Made by a program: the position numbers and the translations under genes
In this document: positions 10,911 through 23,391 of the stretch, piece after piece
Position numbering within the stretch: position 1 is the stretch's first letter
Layout: each line of letters starts with the position of its first letter
The notes under the pieces: generated by a model
Seen by the model: the letters and a program-made list of their open reading frames with translations, nothing else
What the model was told of the DNA's origin: nothing
Databases searched by the model: none
Origin: Pterois miles
Taxonomy: Eukaryota > Chordata > Actinopteri > Perciformes > Scorpaenidae
DNA: 64,000 nucleotides
Direction of reading: 5' to 3'
NCBI GenBank assembly: GCA_947000775.1
Contig: CAMQGK010000299.1
Span: 62,001 to 126,000, forward strand

Positions 10911-13900
10911 GGCATAAATGGGACATTACAATGATTGTAGTCGTCTCTCTACGGATTAACTCGGGTCATTACGCACAGACAGGATCTTTCCTGATACGCT
11001 GAAATTCATATTTGAATTCAGTTGAAATTCAGAAACATAATGAAGTCAAACACAAGCGACTACAGTGCCAACAAAAACAGGATGTTGTGTTGCATTTCAC
11101 TGTATCATGTTTACTTTTTCAATAGATGTTTCCATTGACTTCAAGCCCCGCATAAAATAAAACTTTAAAATGCAAACATACTCCATTATCGTCACTATGG
11201 CATATTATTTCTTCAACAGACAAACAGGTGTCACAAACGCATGTTAAATGCATCTGCTTAATGAGCGCGTCCCTCAGTGCGAGCGCTAGGAAGACTGTCC
11301 CTGCTGCTTGCCGTAGTTCACTGTAAACACGGAAGTGACGTTTCTTCTGTGCTCTGCTGTCATGTCACGGAAGGAAACTTTGGTTAGCTAGCTATAACAG
11401 ACCTTTTTCTAAGAGCATTTTACAGTCTGACCAATTACCAGTTGTGTCTAAAATATTTATGAATGTGTCCATGCAGAGGAAGAAAAATAATATAACAACA
11501 ATTTTGACAAAAAATGCGACGGGAGCTAGTGTTGGCTAGTTAGTTAGATTCCTGCAACGAGCAGTATCTCTTTGGTGACTGTTATCTGTGAACTATCGCC
11601 ACCTTGTGTACATGTGGTTACAGCATGTGGTCAAAGTACAGTATAATAGGACTGAGATGATTTATTTGAAATCCAACACTAGTTTGTAGAAAAGAACATT
11701 AATCGTGAGAGATAATTAAGTGAGACGAGAGAAACAAAAGTCACAGCTTGATGTGAAAATGATCACCATTTCCCTTTCTTCTGTTTTCAGTCTGTTGAAA
11801 CTACAGACTCTGGTTTTGGTTGTGAGAAGCTGTGTTTCTGCGATGGAGGCAGATCCAGGCTCCTAACCCAGGACAACCCTTACATCCTGGGGATACGGGA
11901 CACAGACAGCGCCCAGGTACAACCTCATCACGCAGGATGTTTGTGTCGTTATGAACATGCAGGTGTGAAATTTCTTAAATTCAGAGTAGTATATGTATTT
12001 TTAGCATCACTGGGCAAAACTACCACAATAATCTTTCAGTATATTGTAATGAAAGTGCTCTGAGAGAAAACTAGACTTCTGCACCTCCTCATGGCTCTGT
12101 TTTCAGGCCTGTGAGGGGAGACTTTGGCCAATCACATGCCATTTCAGAGAAAGCGTTCCTATTGAGTGCTCCAATTGGCTGTGCACTGGCTGGTGGGCGG
12201 TGCTTGGTTTTATGTCAACCAATCTCAACATGACTGCCAGATCACAACCTTTTATATTTTACAGCTAAACAGTGCACTACAAGATGTTTCTGAAAACATT
12301 CAAGGCATGAAATAGGTATTACAGTAACAGAATAATAATTCCGATCTTATATATGTTATATATGCTCATCAGGGCTGCTCATCAGATGTGGTGACAAGCA
12401 GCACAGGCACGGGCAGTGTTGTTTCCTAACTGGACAGGTTGATTTCACAGACGTGTGACTGACTTGGAGTTATATTTAGTTGGTTGTGTGTTCCCGTTTA
12501 TTATTTTGAGCTGTGTAGTTGTCCTAAACCAATATACACAGAATTTATTTTAATTAAGTCATGTTTATTTCATCAGCTGGGATGGACCCTGAATAGAAGA
12601 AGGAGGTACAGATAATTGATGGATGGATGGATTGATGTTTATTTCTGATTTATGACTAGGACTTCTACGTGACATCTACTGTTGACCTGCTCTCTCCTCC
12701 CCTATACCCCCCTAAAAGAGAAAGCAGATTTATTGTGGGTCTCAACAGCGACATGCGACAGCGCTAACCACTGCACCACCGTGCAGCCCCAAGTTGTCTA
12801 AGTGTTCCCTTTTATTTATTTGAGCTGTGTAGTTGTTCTAAACCCATATACACAGCATTTATTTTAATTAAGTCTTTATCATTACATTGAGTTTTAAATT
12901 TTTTTCTTAAATGAAAAACATCGCAATACTTGCCGCAGTGCTCACTATGGGCATAAATGGGACAGTACAATGATTGTAGTCGTCTCTCTACAGATTAACT
13001 CGGGTCATTACGCACAGACAGGATCTTTCCTGATATGCTGAAATTCATATTTGAATTCAGTTGAAATTCAGAAACATAATGAAGTCAAACACAAGCGACT
13101 ACAGTGCTAACAAAAACAGGATGTTGTGTTGCATTTCACTGTATCATGTTTACTTTTTCAATAGATGTTTACATTGACTTCAAGCCCCACATAAAATAAA
13201 ATATCAAAATGCAAACATACTCCATTATCGTCACTATGGCATATTATTGCTTCAACAGACAAACAGGTGTCACAAACGCATGTTAAATGCATCTGCTTAA
13301 TGAGCGCGTCCCTCAGTGCGAGCGCTAGGAAGACTGTCCCTGCTGCTTGCCGTAGTTCACTGTAAACACGGAAGTGACGTTTCTTCTGTGCTCTGCTGTC
13401 ATGTCACGGAAGGAAACTTTGGTTAGCTAGCTATAACAGACCTTTTTCTAAGAGCATTTTACAGTCTGACCAATTACCAGTTGTGTCTAAAATATTTATG
13501 AATGTGTCCATGCAGAGGAAGAAAAATAATATAACAACAATTTTGACAAAAAATGCGACGGGAGCTAGTGTTGGCTAGTTAGTTAGATTCCTGCAACGAG
13601 CAGTATCTCTTTGGTGACTGTTATCTGTGAACTATCGCCACCTTGTGTACATGTGGTTACAGCATGTGGTCAAAGTACAGTATAATAGGACTGAGATGAT
13701 TTATTTGAAATCCAACACTAGTTTGTAGAAAAGAACATTAATCGTGAGAGATAATTAAGTGAGACGAGAGAAACAAAAGTCAAAGCTTGATGTGAAAATG
13801 ATCACCATTTCCCTTTCTTCTGTTTTCAGTCTGTTGAAACTACAGACTCTGGTTTTGGTTGTGAGAAGCTGTGTTTCTGCGATGGAGGCAGATCCAGGCT

Positions 13901-16900
13901 CCTAACCCAGGACAACCCTTACATCCTGGGGATACGGGACACAGACAGCGCCCAGGTACAACCTCATCACGCAGGATGTTTGTGTCGTTATGAACATGCA
14001 GGTGTGAAATTTCTTAAATTCAGAGTAGTATATGTATTTTTAGCATCACTGGGCAAAACTACCACAATAATCTTTCAGTATATTGTAATGAAAGTGCTCT
14101 GAGAGAAAACTAGACTTCTGCACCTCCTCATGGCTCTGTTTTCAGGCCTGTGAGGGGAGACTTTGGCCAATCACATGCCATTTCAGAGAAAGCGTTCCTA
14201 TTGAGTGCTCCAATTGGCTGTGCACTGGCTGGTGGGCGGTGCTTGGTTTTATGTCAACCAATCTCAACATGACTGCCAGATCACAACCTTTTATATTTTA
14301 CAGCTAAACAGTGCACTACAAGATGTTTCTGAAAACATTCAAGGCATGAAATAGGTATTACAGTAACAGAATAATAATTCCGATCTTATATATGTTATAT
14401 ATGCTCATCAGGGCTGCTCATCAGATGTGGTGACAAGCAGCACAGGCACGGGCAGTGTTGTTTCCTAACTGGACAGGTTGATTTCACAGACGTGTGACTG
14501 ACTTGGAGTTATATTTAGTTGGTTGTGTGTTCCCGTTTATTATTTTGAGCTGTGTAGTTGTCCTAAACCCATATACACAGAATTTATTTTAATTAAGTCA
14601 TGTTTATTTCATCAGCTGGGATGGACCCTGAATAGAAGAAGGAGGTACAGATAATTGATGGATGGATGGATTGATGTTTATTTCTGATTTATGACTAGGA
14701 CTTCTACGTGACATCTACTGTTGACCTGCTCTCTCCTCCCCTATACCCCCCTAAAAGAGAAAGCAGATTTATTGTGGGTCTCAACAGCGACATGCGACAG
14801 CGCTAACCACTGCACCACCGTGCAGCCCCAAGTTGTCTAAGTGTTCCCTTTTATTTATTTGAGCTGTGTAGTTGTTCTAAACCCATATACACAGCATTTA
14901 TTTTAATTAAGTCTTTATCATTACATTGAGTTTTAAATTTTTTTCTTAAATGAAAAACATCGCAATACTTGCCGCAGTGCTCACTATGGGCATAAATGGG
15001 ACAGTACAATGATTGTAGTCGTCTCTTTACAGATTAACTCGGGTCATTACGCACAGACAGGATCTTTCCTGATACGCTGAAATTCATATTTGAATTCAGT
15101 TGAAATTCAGAAACATAATGAAGTCAAACACAAGCGACTACAGTGCCAACAAAAACAGGATATTGTTTTGCATTTCACTGTATCATGTTTACTTTTTCAA
15201 TAGATGTTTCCATTGACTTCAAGCCCCGCATAAAATAAAATATCAAAATGCAAACATACTCCATTATCGTCACTATGGCATATTATTTCTTCAACAGACA
15301 AACAGGTGTCACAAACGCATGTTAAATGCATCTGCTTAATGAGCGCGTCCCTCAGTGCGAGCGCTAGGAAGACTGTCCCTGCTGCTTGCCGTAGTTCACT
15401 GTAAACACGGAAGTGACGTTTCTTCTGTGCTCTGCTGTCATGTCACGGAAGGAAACTTTGGTTAGCTAGCTATAACAGACCTTTTTCTAAGAGCATTTTA
15501 CAGTCTGACCAATTACCAGTTGTGTCTAAAATATTTATGAATGTGTCCATGCAGAGGAAGAAAAATAATATAACAACAATTTTGACAAAAAATGCGACGG
15601 GAGCTAGTGTTGGCTAGTTAGTTAGATTCCTGCAACGAGCAGTATCTCTTTGGTGACTGTTATCTGTGAACTATCGCCACCTTGTGTACATGTGGTTACA
15701 GCATGTGGTCAAAGTACAGTATAATAGGACTGAGATGATTTATTTGAAATCCAACACTAGTTTGTAGAAAAGAACATTAATCGTGAGAGATAATTAAGTG
15801 AGACGAGAGAAACAAAAGTCACAGCTTGATGTGAAAATGATCACCATTTCCCTTTCTTCTGTTTTCAGTCTGTTGAAACTACAGACTCTGGTTTTGGTTG
15901 TGAGAAGCTGTGTTTCTGCGATGGAGGCAGATCCAGGCTCCTAACCCAGGACAACCCTTACATCCTGGGGATACGGGACACAGACAGCGCCCAGGTACAA
16001 CCTCATCACGCAGGATGTTTGTGTCATTATCAACATGCAGGTGTGAAATTTCTTAAATTCAGAGTAGTATATGTATTTTTAGCATCACTGGGCAAAACTA
16101 CCACAATAATCTTTCAGTATATTGTAATGAAAGTGCTCTGAGAGAAAACTAGACTTCTGCACCTCCTCATGGCTCTGTTTTCAGGCCTGTGAGGGGAGAC
16201 TTTGGCCAATCACATGCCATTTCAGAGAAAGCGTTCCTATTTAGTGCTCCAATTGGCTGTGCACTGGCTGGTGGGCGGTGCTTGGTTTTATGTCAACCAG
16301 ATCTCAACATGACTGCCAGATCACAACCTTTTATATTTTACAGCTAAACAGTGCACTACAAGATGTTTCTGAAAACATTCAAGGCATGAAATAGGTATTA
16401 CAGTAACAGAATAATAATTCCGATCTTATATATGTTATATATGCTCATCAGGGCTGCTCATCAGATGTGGTGACAAGCAGCACAGGCACGGGCAGTGTTG
16501 TTTCCTAACTGGACAGGTTGATTTCACAGACGTGTGACTGACTTGGAGTTATATTTAGTTGGTTGTGTGTTCCCGTTTATTATTTTGAGCTGTGTAGTTG
16601 TCCTAAACCCATATACACAGAATTTATTTTAATTAAGTCATGTTTATTTCATCAGCTGGGATGGACCCTGAATAGAAGAAGGAGGTACAGATAATTGATG
16701 GATGGATGGATTGATGTTTATTTCTGATTTATGACTAGGACTTCTACGTGACATCTAGTGTTGACCTGCTCTCTCCTCCCCTATACCCCCCTAAAAGAGA
16801 AAGCAGATTTATTGTGGGTCTCAAAGCGACATGCGACAGCGTAACCACTGACCCGTGAGCCCCAAGTTGTCTAAGTGTTCCTTTTATTTATTTGTTGTAG

Positions 16901-17340
16901 CTGTGTAGTTGTTCTAACCATATACACAGCATTTATTTTAATTAAGTCTTTATCATTATATTGAGTTTTACATTTTTTTCTTAAATGAAAAACATCGCAA
17001 TACTTGCCGCAGTGCTCACTATGGGCATAAATGGGACAGTACAATGATTGTAGTCTCTCTTTACAGATTAACTGGGTATTACGCACAGACAGGATCTTTC
17101 CTGATACGCTGAAATTCATATTTGAATTCAGTTGAAATAGAAACATAATGAAGTCAAACACAAGCGACTACAGTGCAAAACATGTGTGTTGCATTTCACT
17201 GTATCATGTTTACTTTTTAATAGATGTTTACATTGACTTAAGCCCCGCATAAAATAAAATATAAAATGCAAACATACTCCATTATGTCACTATGGCATAT
17301 TATTTCTAAAGAATAAGTTGTCACAAACGCATAATGCACT

Positions 17341-18015
17341 GGGGGGCGGGGTGGGGCTATGTTGTTCTTTTTGTTCTGGGGGGGGGGTAGTTTGTGGGTT
17401 TTGGTGTCCCCAAGTCGGCGGACTTGTGTTGTTGGGGGGTGCGGGGCGCCATGCCGCAACCTGGAAAGTGGTTGGGTTGCTTGTTTGTAAAATCAAAGTT
17501 AATTTTCAATAGCGCCGAGACCTAGGTTTTTTTTTGGGGCTCCCGTTCTGTGGGGGGGGGGGTTTTGTATAAGAGGGAGGTGTGAGGGCGTAGTGTCCTC
17601 TTGTGTCCCTGAGAGGGAGTGGTTGTCTATTCCCTGCGGTGGCTTTGGGTTTGTATGAGGGGGGTGTGGGGCGTAGGTGTATCTTGTGTTGCTTCTAGCG
17701 GGGCTGGTTGTCTTTTTGGGTGGCTTTCGGTTTGTGAGAGGGGGCTGCTGGGCCCTGTGCTGGGGGGGGGGGACGTAGGTGTTACTTTTTTTGTCCTCTT
17801 GTTAGATGGTGGGGGGGGGGAGGGGTGGTGTGGGGGTGTTTTGGTGGGTTTGTTATGTGCTGTTTGTTTAGGTGGGGGGAAGGGGGGTTGGGGAGGAGTT
17901 TGGGAGTTGGTGGGTAATTTTTTCGTGGTGTTTTTTAGTAGGGGCCGCCAGCCTTGGCCTATGAACGCCGCAAGCAGGCCTTGGTGTTGGTTGTTTTTGG
18001 GGGTAGGCTTTTAAT
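17341..18015. other. G/T-rich, C-poor low-complexity stretch
   Basis: Long G runs (up to 11-12) alternate with T-rich segments, and C is scarce on the plus strand. Nothing else in the window matches it. It lies exactly where a unit end, LINE and kinase gene would be expected from the layout of the other modules. Open frames of 131 and 64 codons across it are composed of Gly, Val, Cys, Leu and Phe from the base bias and are not genes. Confidence 0.6.
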
Positions 18016-18179
18016 AAGTTCCGCAAAAATATTTAAAAAAGTAGTGAGAGGAAGAGGAGAGGAGTAGCGGTTTGAAGAGGAGTTTTTAAATTGAGAGAGG
18101 TGGGGAGAAAGGAGGAATGGAAAAAATGTGGGGAAGTTGCCAATGGCAAGGAGCGAAAAAATTAAAAATAAAATACAAA

Positions 18180-19500
18180 AAAATGTGAATAAAAAATAGG
18201 CATTAAATGAACAAATGATTAAATGGTAAGGAATAAATAAGGTGAATGAATTTTCTTTTGTCTTTTTTTTCTTGTTTATTTGCCTTTTTTGCTCTCCATT
18301 TTATTTGAAATGTTGTTTTTTGATATTTTTTGGGGTGAGATTCTTTGAGAAATAGTATATAAATAATATATAAAGAAGATAAATAGATAAATGTAGTGGA
18401 GTGGTTGGTGGTTAACATGCAGCGTGAGCCTCAAGCAAGAGGTTTCGAGGTTCAAACAAGTTGGGGCTCTTTGTGTGTGGATGTTTCCTGTGTTGTTTTC
18501 CGGGTTCTCCGGTTGTCCATATATACTTAATAAGGGATGAGGTCAATTAGACCTCCTAAATGGCACAGATAGGCTGGGGAGGGTGTATTTAAAGTAATAA
18601 TTGTTCCAGTGCAACCCATGGGCAGCTCGGACCAAAATGGCTGAGTGGAAGCCTCCGGAGGCTGCATCGTGCTGCATTAGTACTGAGTGTGGTGGTGAGT
18701 TGGTGGATGGAACGAGACAGATGTCCCTGAGTGCTGATTGGATTCAGGTCTGGGGAACGGGCGGGCGGTCCATAGCATAATATCTTATTGCAGGAACTGC
18801 TGACACACTTAGCATATGAGGCCCGCATTGTCGTGCATCAGAAGGAAGCAGGGCCCACTGCACCAGCATATGGTCTCACGATGGGTCCGAGGATCTCATC
18901 CCGGTACTAAGGAGTCAGGGTACCTCTGGTACCACATGGAGGGTGCGCGGCCCTCCAAAGAAATGCCTCCTCACACATTACGACTCAAGCCAAACCGGTA
19001 TGTTGGAGGATGCTGAGGCAGCAGAACGTTCTCCACGGCGTCTCCAGACTCTGTCCGTCTGTCACATTCCTCTGGAATGCAGTCACCGACAGTGTTGGGC
19101 TGTAAGCGCAGCCTCTTGTGGACGTCGGGCCCTTACCACCTATGAGGCGTTTTCACAAGTTTGTGCAGAAACATGGTTTAGTAGCCTGTGGAGGTATTTT
19201 AGGGCTCTGGAGTGCTCCTCCTGTCCTCGTTGCAAAAGGAGGAGGTAGCCGTCCTGCGCTGGGTGTTGCCCTCCTCGACCCCCTCCCCTCCTGGTGTCTG
19301 GCCTGTCTCCTGGTATCTCCTCCATGCCCGGACCTGTGCTGACAGACAAGCAAACCTTCTTGCCACAGCTGATTGATGTGCCATCCTGGATGAGCTGCCT
19401 CCTGAGAACTTCTGTGGGTTGTAGACCCGCCTATGTACCTCTCGGTGAGAGCCTGAAAATTAAAAGTGCTCTATGGCCTGCTCTGTCCTCCCCTCTACCC
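18180..19500 (-). pseudogene. Kinase-flank remnant with degraded Tc1 transposase
   Basis: This is a deletion-riddled copy of 54,030-55,600. It has the AAATAGGCATTAAATG start, a SINE head near 18,410-18,510 and, on the minus strand, a Tc1-type transposase: RSPDLNPI and SRSIHQ near 18,690-18,760, and [10 protein letters not shown] near 19,300. Frames are broken many times. The kinase gene that normally precedes this flank is absent. Confidence 0.7.
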
Positions 19501-19659
19501 CGCTAAAAGGAATTATTTGGGTCTAGGGGTTAAATCATTAAATAATAATAATAAATAATTAAAATAAATTGGTTTCGTTTTTGGCCCTGTCCCAAATTAA
19601 AAAATCTGGGCTGTCTATGTGGGGGCTTTGGTCTTTTTTTGGTGGTTTGTTTTAACTAT

Positions 19660-20110
19660 TGGGATATATTTGGATGGGAATTTAGGGTTAGACACCTACA
19701 CTTCTTCATTTAAAATTATTTAAAAATATATATTTTATGGAAGTTGGCCTCCAAATGTTTCTTTTCCTTCTATACAGTCTTACTTTATGATGCTGCCAAT
19801 AATCTTTCGCTGGTTTTCTACACTGCCATGCTCATATAATTACAGATAACACCAACTTTTTGTGCTGTTGTGGTCAATGTTAGACTCATTTTAGCCATAA
19901 GAGGTGAGGATTTCACAGGTCTAAAGTGCTCATATGCTCTTAATTTATTAATGGCACCTGTTTTCAGATCATTTCTAGTAGAGGAAGAAGAAGAAAAAAT
20001 AAGATAAACTTTCTTGTCTCTGAGGGGAAATTCAGTTTTTTCACTCTGTTGTTACTCAGCCACACGCTGTATAATGCCCCGGTCTGCTCTAGACAGTCAA
20101 ACAAATGTCC
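19660..20110. other. Unique-looking stretch, no gene seen
   Basis: Normal-quality sequence with no coding or RNA signal. A GATAAACTTTCTTGTCTCTGAGGGGAAATTCAG piece near 20,003-20,035 resembles a SINE/LINE 3' tail in reverse orientation. Confidence 0.4.
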
Positions 20111-21935
20111 TTCGGTCCTGTCACTTTATTATTATATTGAGTTTTATATTTTTTTTTCTTAAATGAAAAATATCGCAGCATTTGCATCATTGTGAGCATA
20201 AATGGGACAGTACAATGACTGTAGTCGTCTCTCTACAGATTAAGTCGGATCATTACGCACAAACAGGATCTTTACTGACACGCTGAACATCATAATTGAA
20301 TTCAGTTGAAATTCAGAAACATAATGAAGTCAAACACAAGCGACTACAGTGCCAACAAAAACAGGATGTTGTGTTGCATTTCACTGTATAATGTTTACTT
20401 TTTCAATGGATGTTTACATTGACTTCAAGCCCCGCATAAAATAAAATATCAAAATGCAAACATACTCCATTATCGTCACTATGGCATATTATTTCTTCAA
20501 CAGACATACAGGTGTCACAAACGCATGTTAAATGCATCTGCTTAATGAGCGCGTCCCTCAGTGCGAGCGCTAGGAAGACTGTCCCTGCTGCTTGCCGTAG
20601 TTCACTGTAAACACGGAAGTGACGTTTCTTCTGTGCTCTGCTGTCATGTCACGGAGGGAAACTTTGGTTAGCTAGCTATAACAGACCTTTTTCTAAGAGC
20701 ATTTTACAGTCTGACCAATTACCAGTTGTGTCTAAAATATTTATGAATGTGTCCATGCAGAGGAAGAAAAATAATATAACAACAATTTTGACAAAAAATG
20801 CGACGGGAGCTAGTGTTGGCTAGTTAGTTAGATTCCTGCAACGAGCAGTATCTCTTTGGTGACTGTTATCTGTGAACTATCGCCACCTTGTGTACATGTG
20901 GTTACAGCATGTGGTCAAAGTACAGTATAATAGGACTGAGATGATTTATTTGAAATCCAACACTAGTTTGTAGAAAAGAACATTAATCGTGAGAGATAAT
21001 TAAGTGAGACGAGAGAAACAAAAGTCAAAGCTTGATGTGAAAATGATCACCATTTCCCTTTCTTCTGTTTTCAGTCTGTTGAAACTACAGACTCTGGTTT
21101 TGGTTGTGAGAAGCTGTGTTTCTGCGATGGAGGCAGATCCAGGCTCCTAACCCAGGACAACCCTTACATCCTGGGGATACGGGACACAGACAGCGCCCAG
21201 GTACAACCTCATCACGCAGGATGTTTGTGTCATTATCAACATGCAGGTGTGAAATTTCTTATTGTAATTCAAAGTTTTTATTATTTTTTCAACATTTCAA
21301 ACAAAGAAATACAGTCAAAACATAGACAGAGTGGAGCTCATAGAAATAAATAAACAGTGAAAAGAAAAAAGTAAATAATAATAAATAAAATAAAAGAAAC
21401 AGGTAGGCAGGCAGTTAGGCAAGCAAGGTAGGCATCTCAACACATCTGTTCACCAAAACTGTCCCATTTTCCTTGTATCAAGTTATTTGCACAGTTTAAT
21501 CTCCCCAACATCTTCTCACACCACAGTCTCCATCAGGGTTTGAAATTTCTTAAATTCAGAGTAGTATATTTTTAGCATCGCTGGGCAAAACTTCCACAAT
21601 AATCTTTCAGTATATTGTAATGAAAGTGCTCTGAGATAAAACTAGACTTCTGCACCTCCTCATGGCTCTGTTTTCAGGCCTGTGAGGGGAGACGTTGGCC
21701 AATCACATGCCATTTCAGAGAAATCGTTCCTATTGAGCGCTCCAATTGGCTGTGCACTGGCTGGTGGGCGGTGCTTGGTATTATGTCAACAGATCTCAAC
21801 ATGACTGCTGGATCACAAACTTTTATATTTTACAGCTAAACAGTACAAATAGGTATTACAATAACAGTATTAATTCAGATGTTATATACGTTATATATGC
21901 TCATCAGGGCCGCTCATCAGATGTGGTGACAAGCA
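20110..21935. repeat. Isolated array-type unit beside kinase 1
   Basis: It follows the array-unit consensus from TTATTATATTGAGTTTTA through the promoter-like stretch (20,546-20,700) and the 126-nt candidate exon (21,075-21,200). It ends in the LINE fragment instead of the LINE/Tc1 junction seen in arrays. It also has a 280-base insertion at 21,261-21,540. It looks like the un-amplified ancestral form. Confidence 0.85.
21261..21540 (-). mobile_element. Short retroelement insertion with target-site duplication
   Basis: The stretch is absent from all other units and is bracketed by the 11-base repeat TGAAATTTCTT (21,250-21,260 and 21,541-21,551). It starts T-rich on the plus strand, consistent with a 5'-truncated LINE or SINE inserted in minus orientation. 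Its family was not identified. Confidence 0.6.
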
Positions 21936-22785
21936 GCAATGGCACCCCCCAGGGAACTGTACCGTCACCGTCCTGTTCACCCTCTACACCTCTGACTTCC
22001 ACTACAACTCCGGGACAGGCCATCTGCAGAAGTTCTCAGACGACTCCTCTTTTGTCAGCTGCATCACAGAGGACAACGAGGAGGACGAAGACCTGGTCTA
22101 GAACTTTGTTGGATGGTGTGCCAGGAACAAGCTGGTGAGGGAAGCCAGCTCTGTGGTTGGGATGGAACTGGACGGGGTGGAGGCAGTGACTGAGAGGAGG
22201 ATGAGAGGGAAACTGAAAGCCATCACGGACAATCCCTCTCATCCTCTTTATGCTGAGCTGCGGCAACTCAAGAGCAGGTTTAGCCGCAGACTCATCCAGC
22301 CACGGGCCTCAAAGCGCTTGGGGGGCTCCTTCATTCCATCTGCCATCAGGCTGCACAACACCACAGCTCCCAGCACCACAACCTATACTGACTGAATGAC
22401 TCAAACATAAAGGGTTAATGTCACAGCCATCTGTTAATACTTGTAAGTGCTCATTCTGTATATATAGTTCACTATTCGGTAGGTAAGGTTTTATACACTG
22501 CATATTCTAATGTTCTACCTCTTATTATATACATCCTCAGGCATTGCACATTGCAACTTTGCACAGACATATGCAGATGTCAGATATGTTATTTACTGTC
22601 CTTTTAGCCTTTCTTGTGCACAGTACTTAGAATGTTTTCTAGATATGGTATTCCTACCATTTCCTTCAATTTTTGCTCTATGTATCTTATCTATATGCTG
22701 CTACCTACTCCTCTGTACTGCTGTGTTGCCAGAAGTTTCACCCAAGGGAGATCAATAAAACCTTATCTGATCTTATCTTATATAT
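21930..22785 (+). mobile_element. Non-LTR retrotransposon fragment (Rex1/CR1-like), internally deleted
   Basis: It begins inside the reverse transcriptase with VVTSSNGTPQGT, continues through LQKFSDDSS (FSDD, the YADD-equivalent) and jumps after CARN to the C-terminal part (RQLKSRFSRRLIQP...LGGSFIPSAIRLHN). The 3' UTR ends GGGAGATCAATAAAACC plus TTATC repeats. Missing bases near 21,970 and a stop near 22,098 kill the frame. A related, differently deleted copy is at 49,331-49,915. Confidence 0.75.
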
Positions 22786-23391
22786 AAATATAAATATACA
22801 AGTTACAGCATGAGAGCTGTGAACGTATCAATGCAGTGTGTGTACAGTTTAAACTATTTGTTGGTGAATAAATGCTATAACTCCGTAAGGAGCCAGAGCT
22901 TAAGGACTGAGTGCCATGTCGCTCGCTCTATGAGACAAAGAGTAGGAAAGTTTGTCAGTTTTAAATCATTTCAGAACTTCTAATCACAAGTTTGAATCGA
23001 GTTACTTCAGTTAGAAATATGTGAAGTAGTTAAGTTAGAAGTCCAAATTGTGCACAACAGGGCAAAAACACTGTCTACGTGTTGTTGTCTTGAAATATTT
23101 CTCTGCTTTTTCATTTCATAACAGGTAGTTAAATAAATTGAAATTAATTATGATATAAAAATGGGTATTTGATGCCATAAAACCTCTCACTCTCTTGGAA
23201 TAACCACTGTAACAGATTATGTTCCCACCAGACAGCATGAATGTCAACTACAGTGATATCAATACTCAAACCGTCACAACCTGGCAATTATACTGACAAA
23301 AATGGAAGAAACGTACTGAAATAATTTGAATCTGAATCTTTATTTAAAAATTACTATTGGAACTAATATCAATCAATTCATCAATATCAAA
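22786..23391. other. 3' flank/UTR of kinase 1
   Basis: Homologous to 49,916-50,542 beside kinase 2. A minus-strand AATAAA at 23,339-23,344, ~50 bases past the stop codon, is the likely poly(A) signal. No other gene is seen. Confidence 0.6.

Larger units (their letters stand above)
6301..17340. repeat. Macrosatellite array 1: ~2.04-kb tandem units, five full plus one partial
   Basis: Using the landmark TTTTATGTCA, units start at 6301, 8343, 10252, 12208, 14247 and 16286; lengths are 2042, 1909, 1956, 2039 and 2039. The last is partial and loses quality after ~16,800. Units are nearly identical. Each unit is, in order: kinase-3'-flank type DNA; about 20 bases of LINE RT; a Tc1 element end; a GATG run; a piece of minus-strand SINE head; a second shorter Tc1 end; AT-rich DNA; a promoter-like stretch; and a splice-flanked open segment. 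Units 2 and 3 are shorter through replacements near 8790-8940 and 10790-10870. Confidence 0.95.
16800..19660. other. Deletion-rich stretch, probably consensus or assembly error
   Basis: Compared with sister sequences in this window, this region lacks many single C or CA/AC bases with very few substitutions. 16,820-17,340 reads GCGTAACCACTGACCCGTG where other units have GCGCTAACCACTGCACCACCGTG. 18,590-19,450 shows the same relation to 54,660-55,580. 19,480-19,650 matches the array end at 48,190-48,420 with similar losses. Frames here are unreliable and no gene should be called. Confidence 0.75.

Noticed and set aside
17238..18014. Open frames of 131, 73 and 64 codons in the G-rich stretch
   Set aside because: Composition artefact of G/T runs in a region with suspect consensus.
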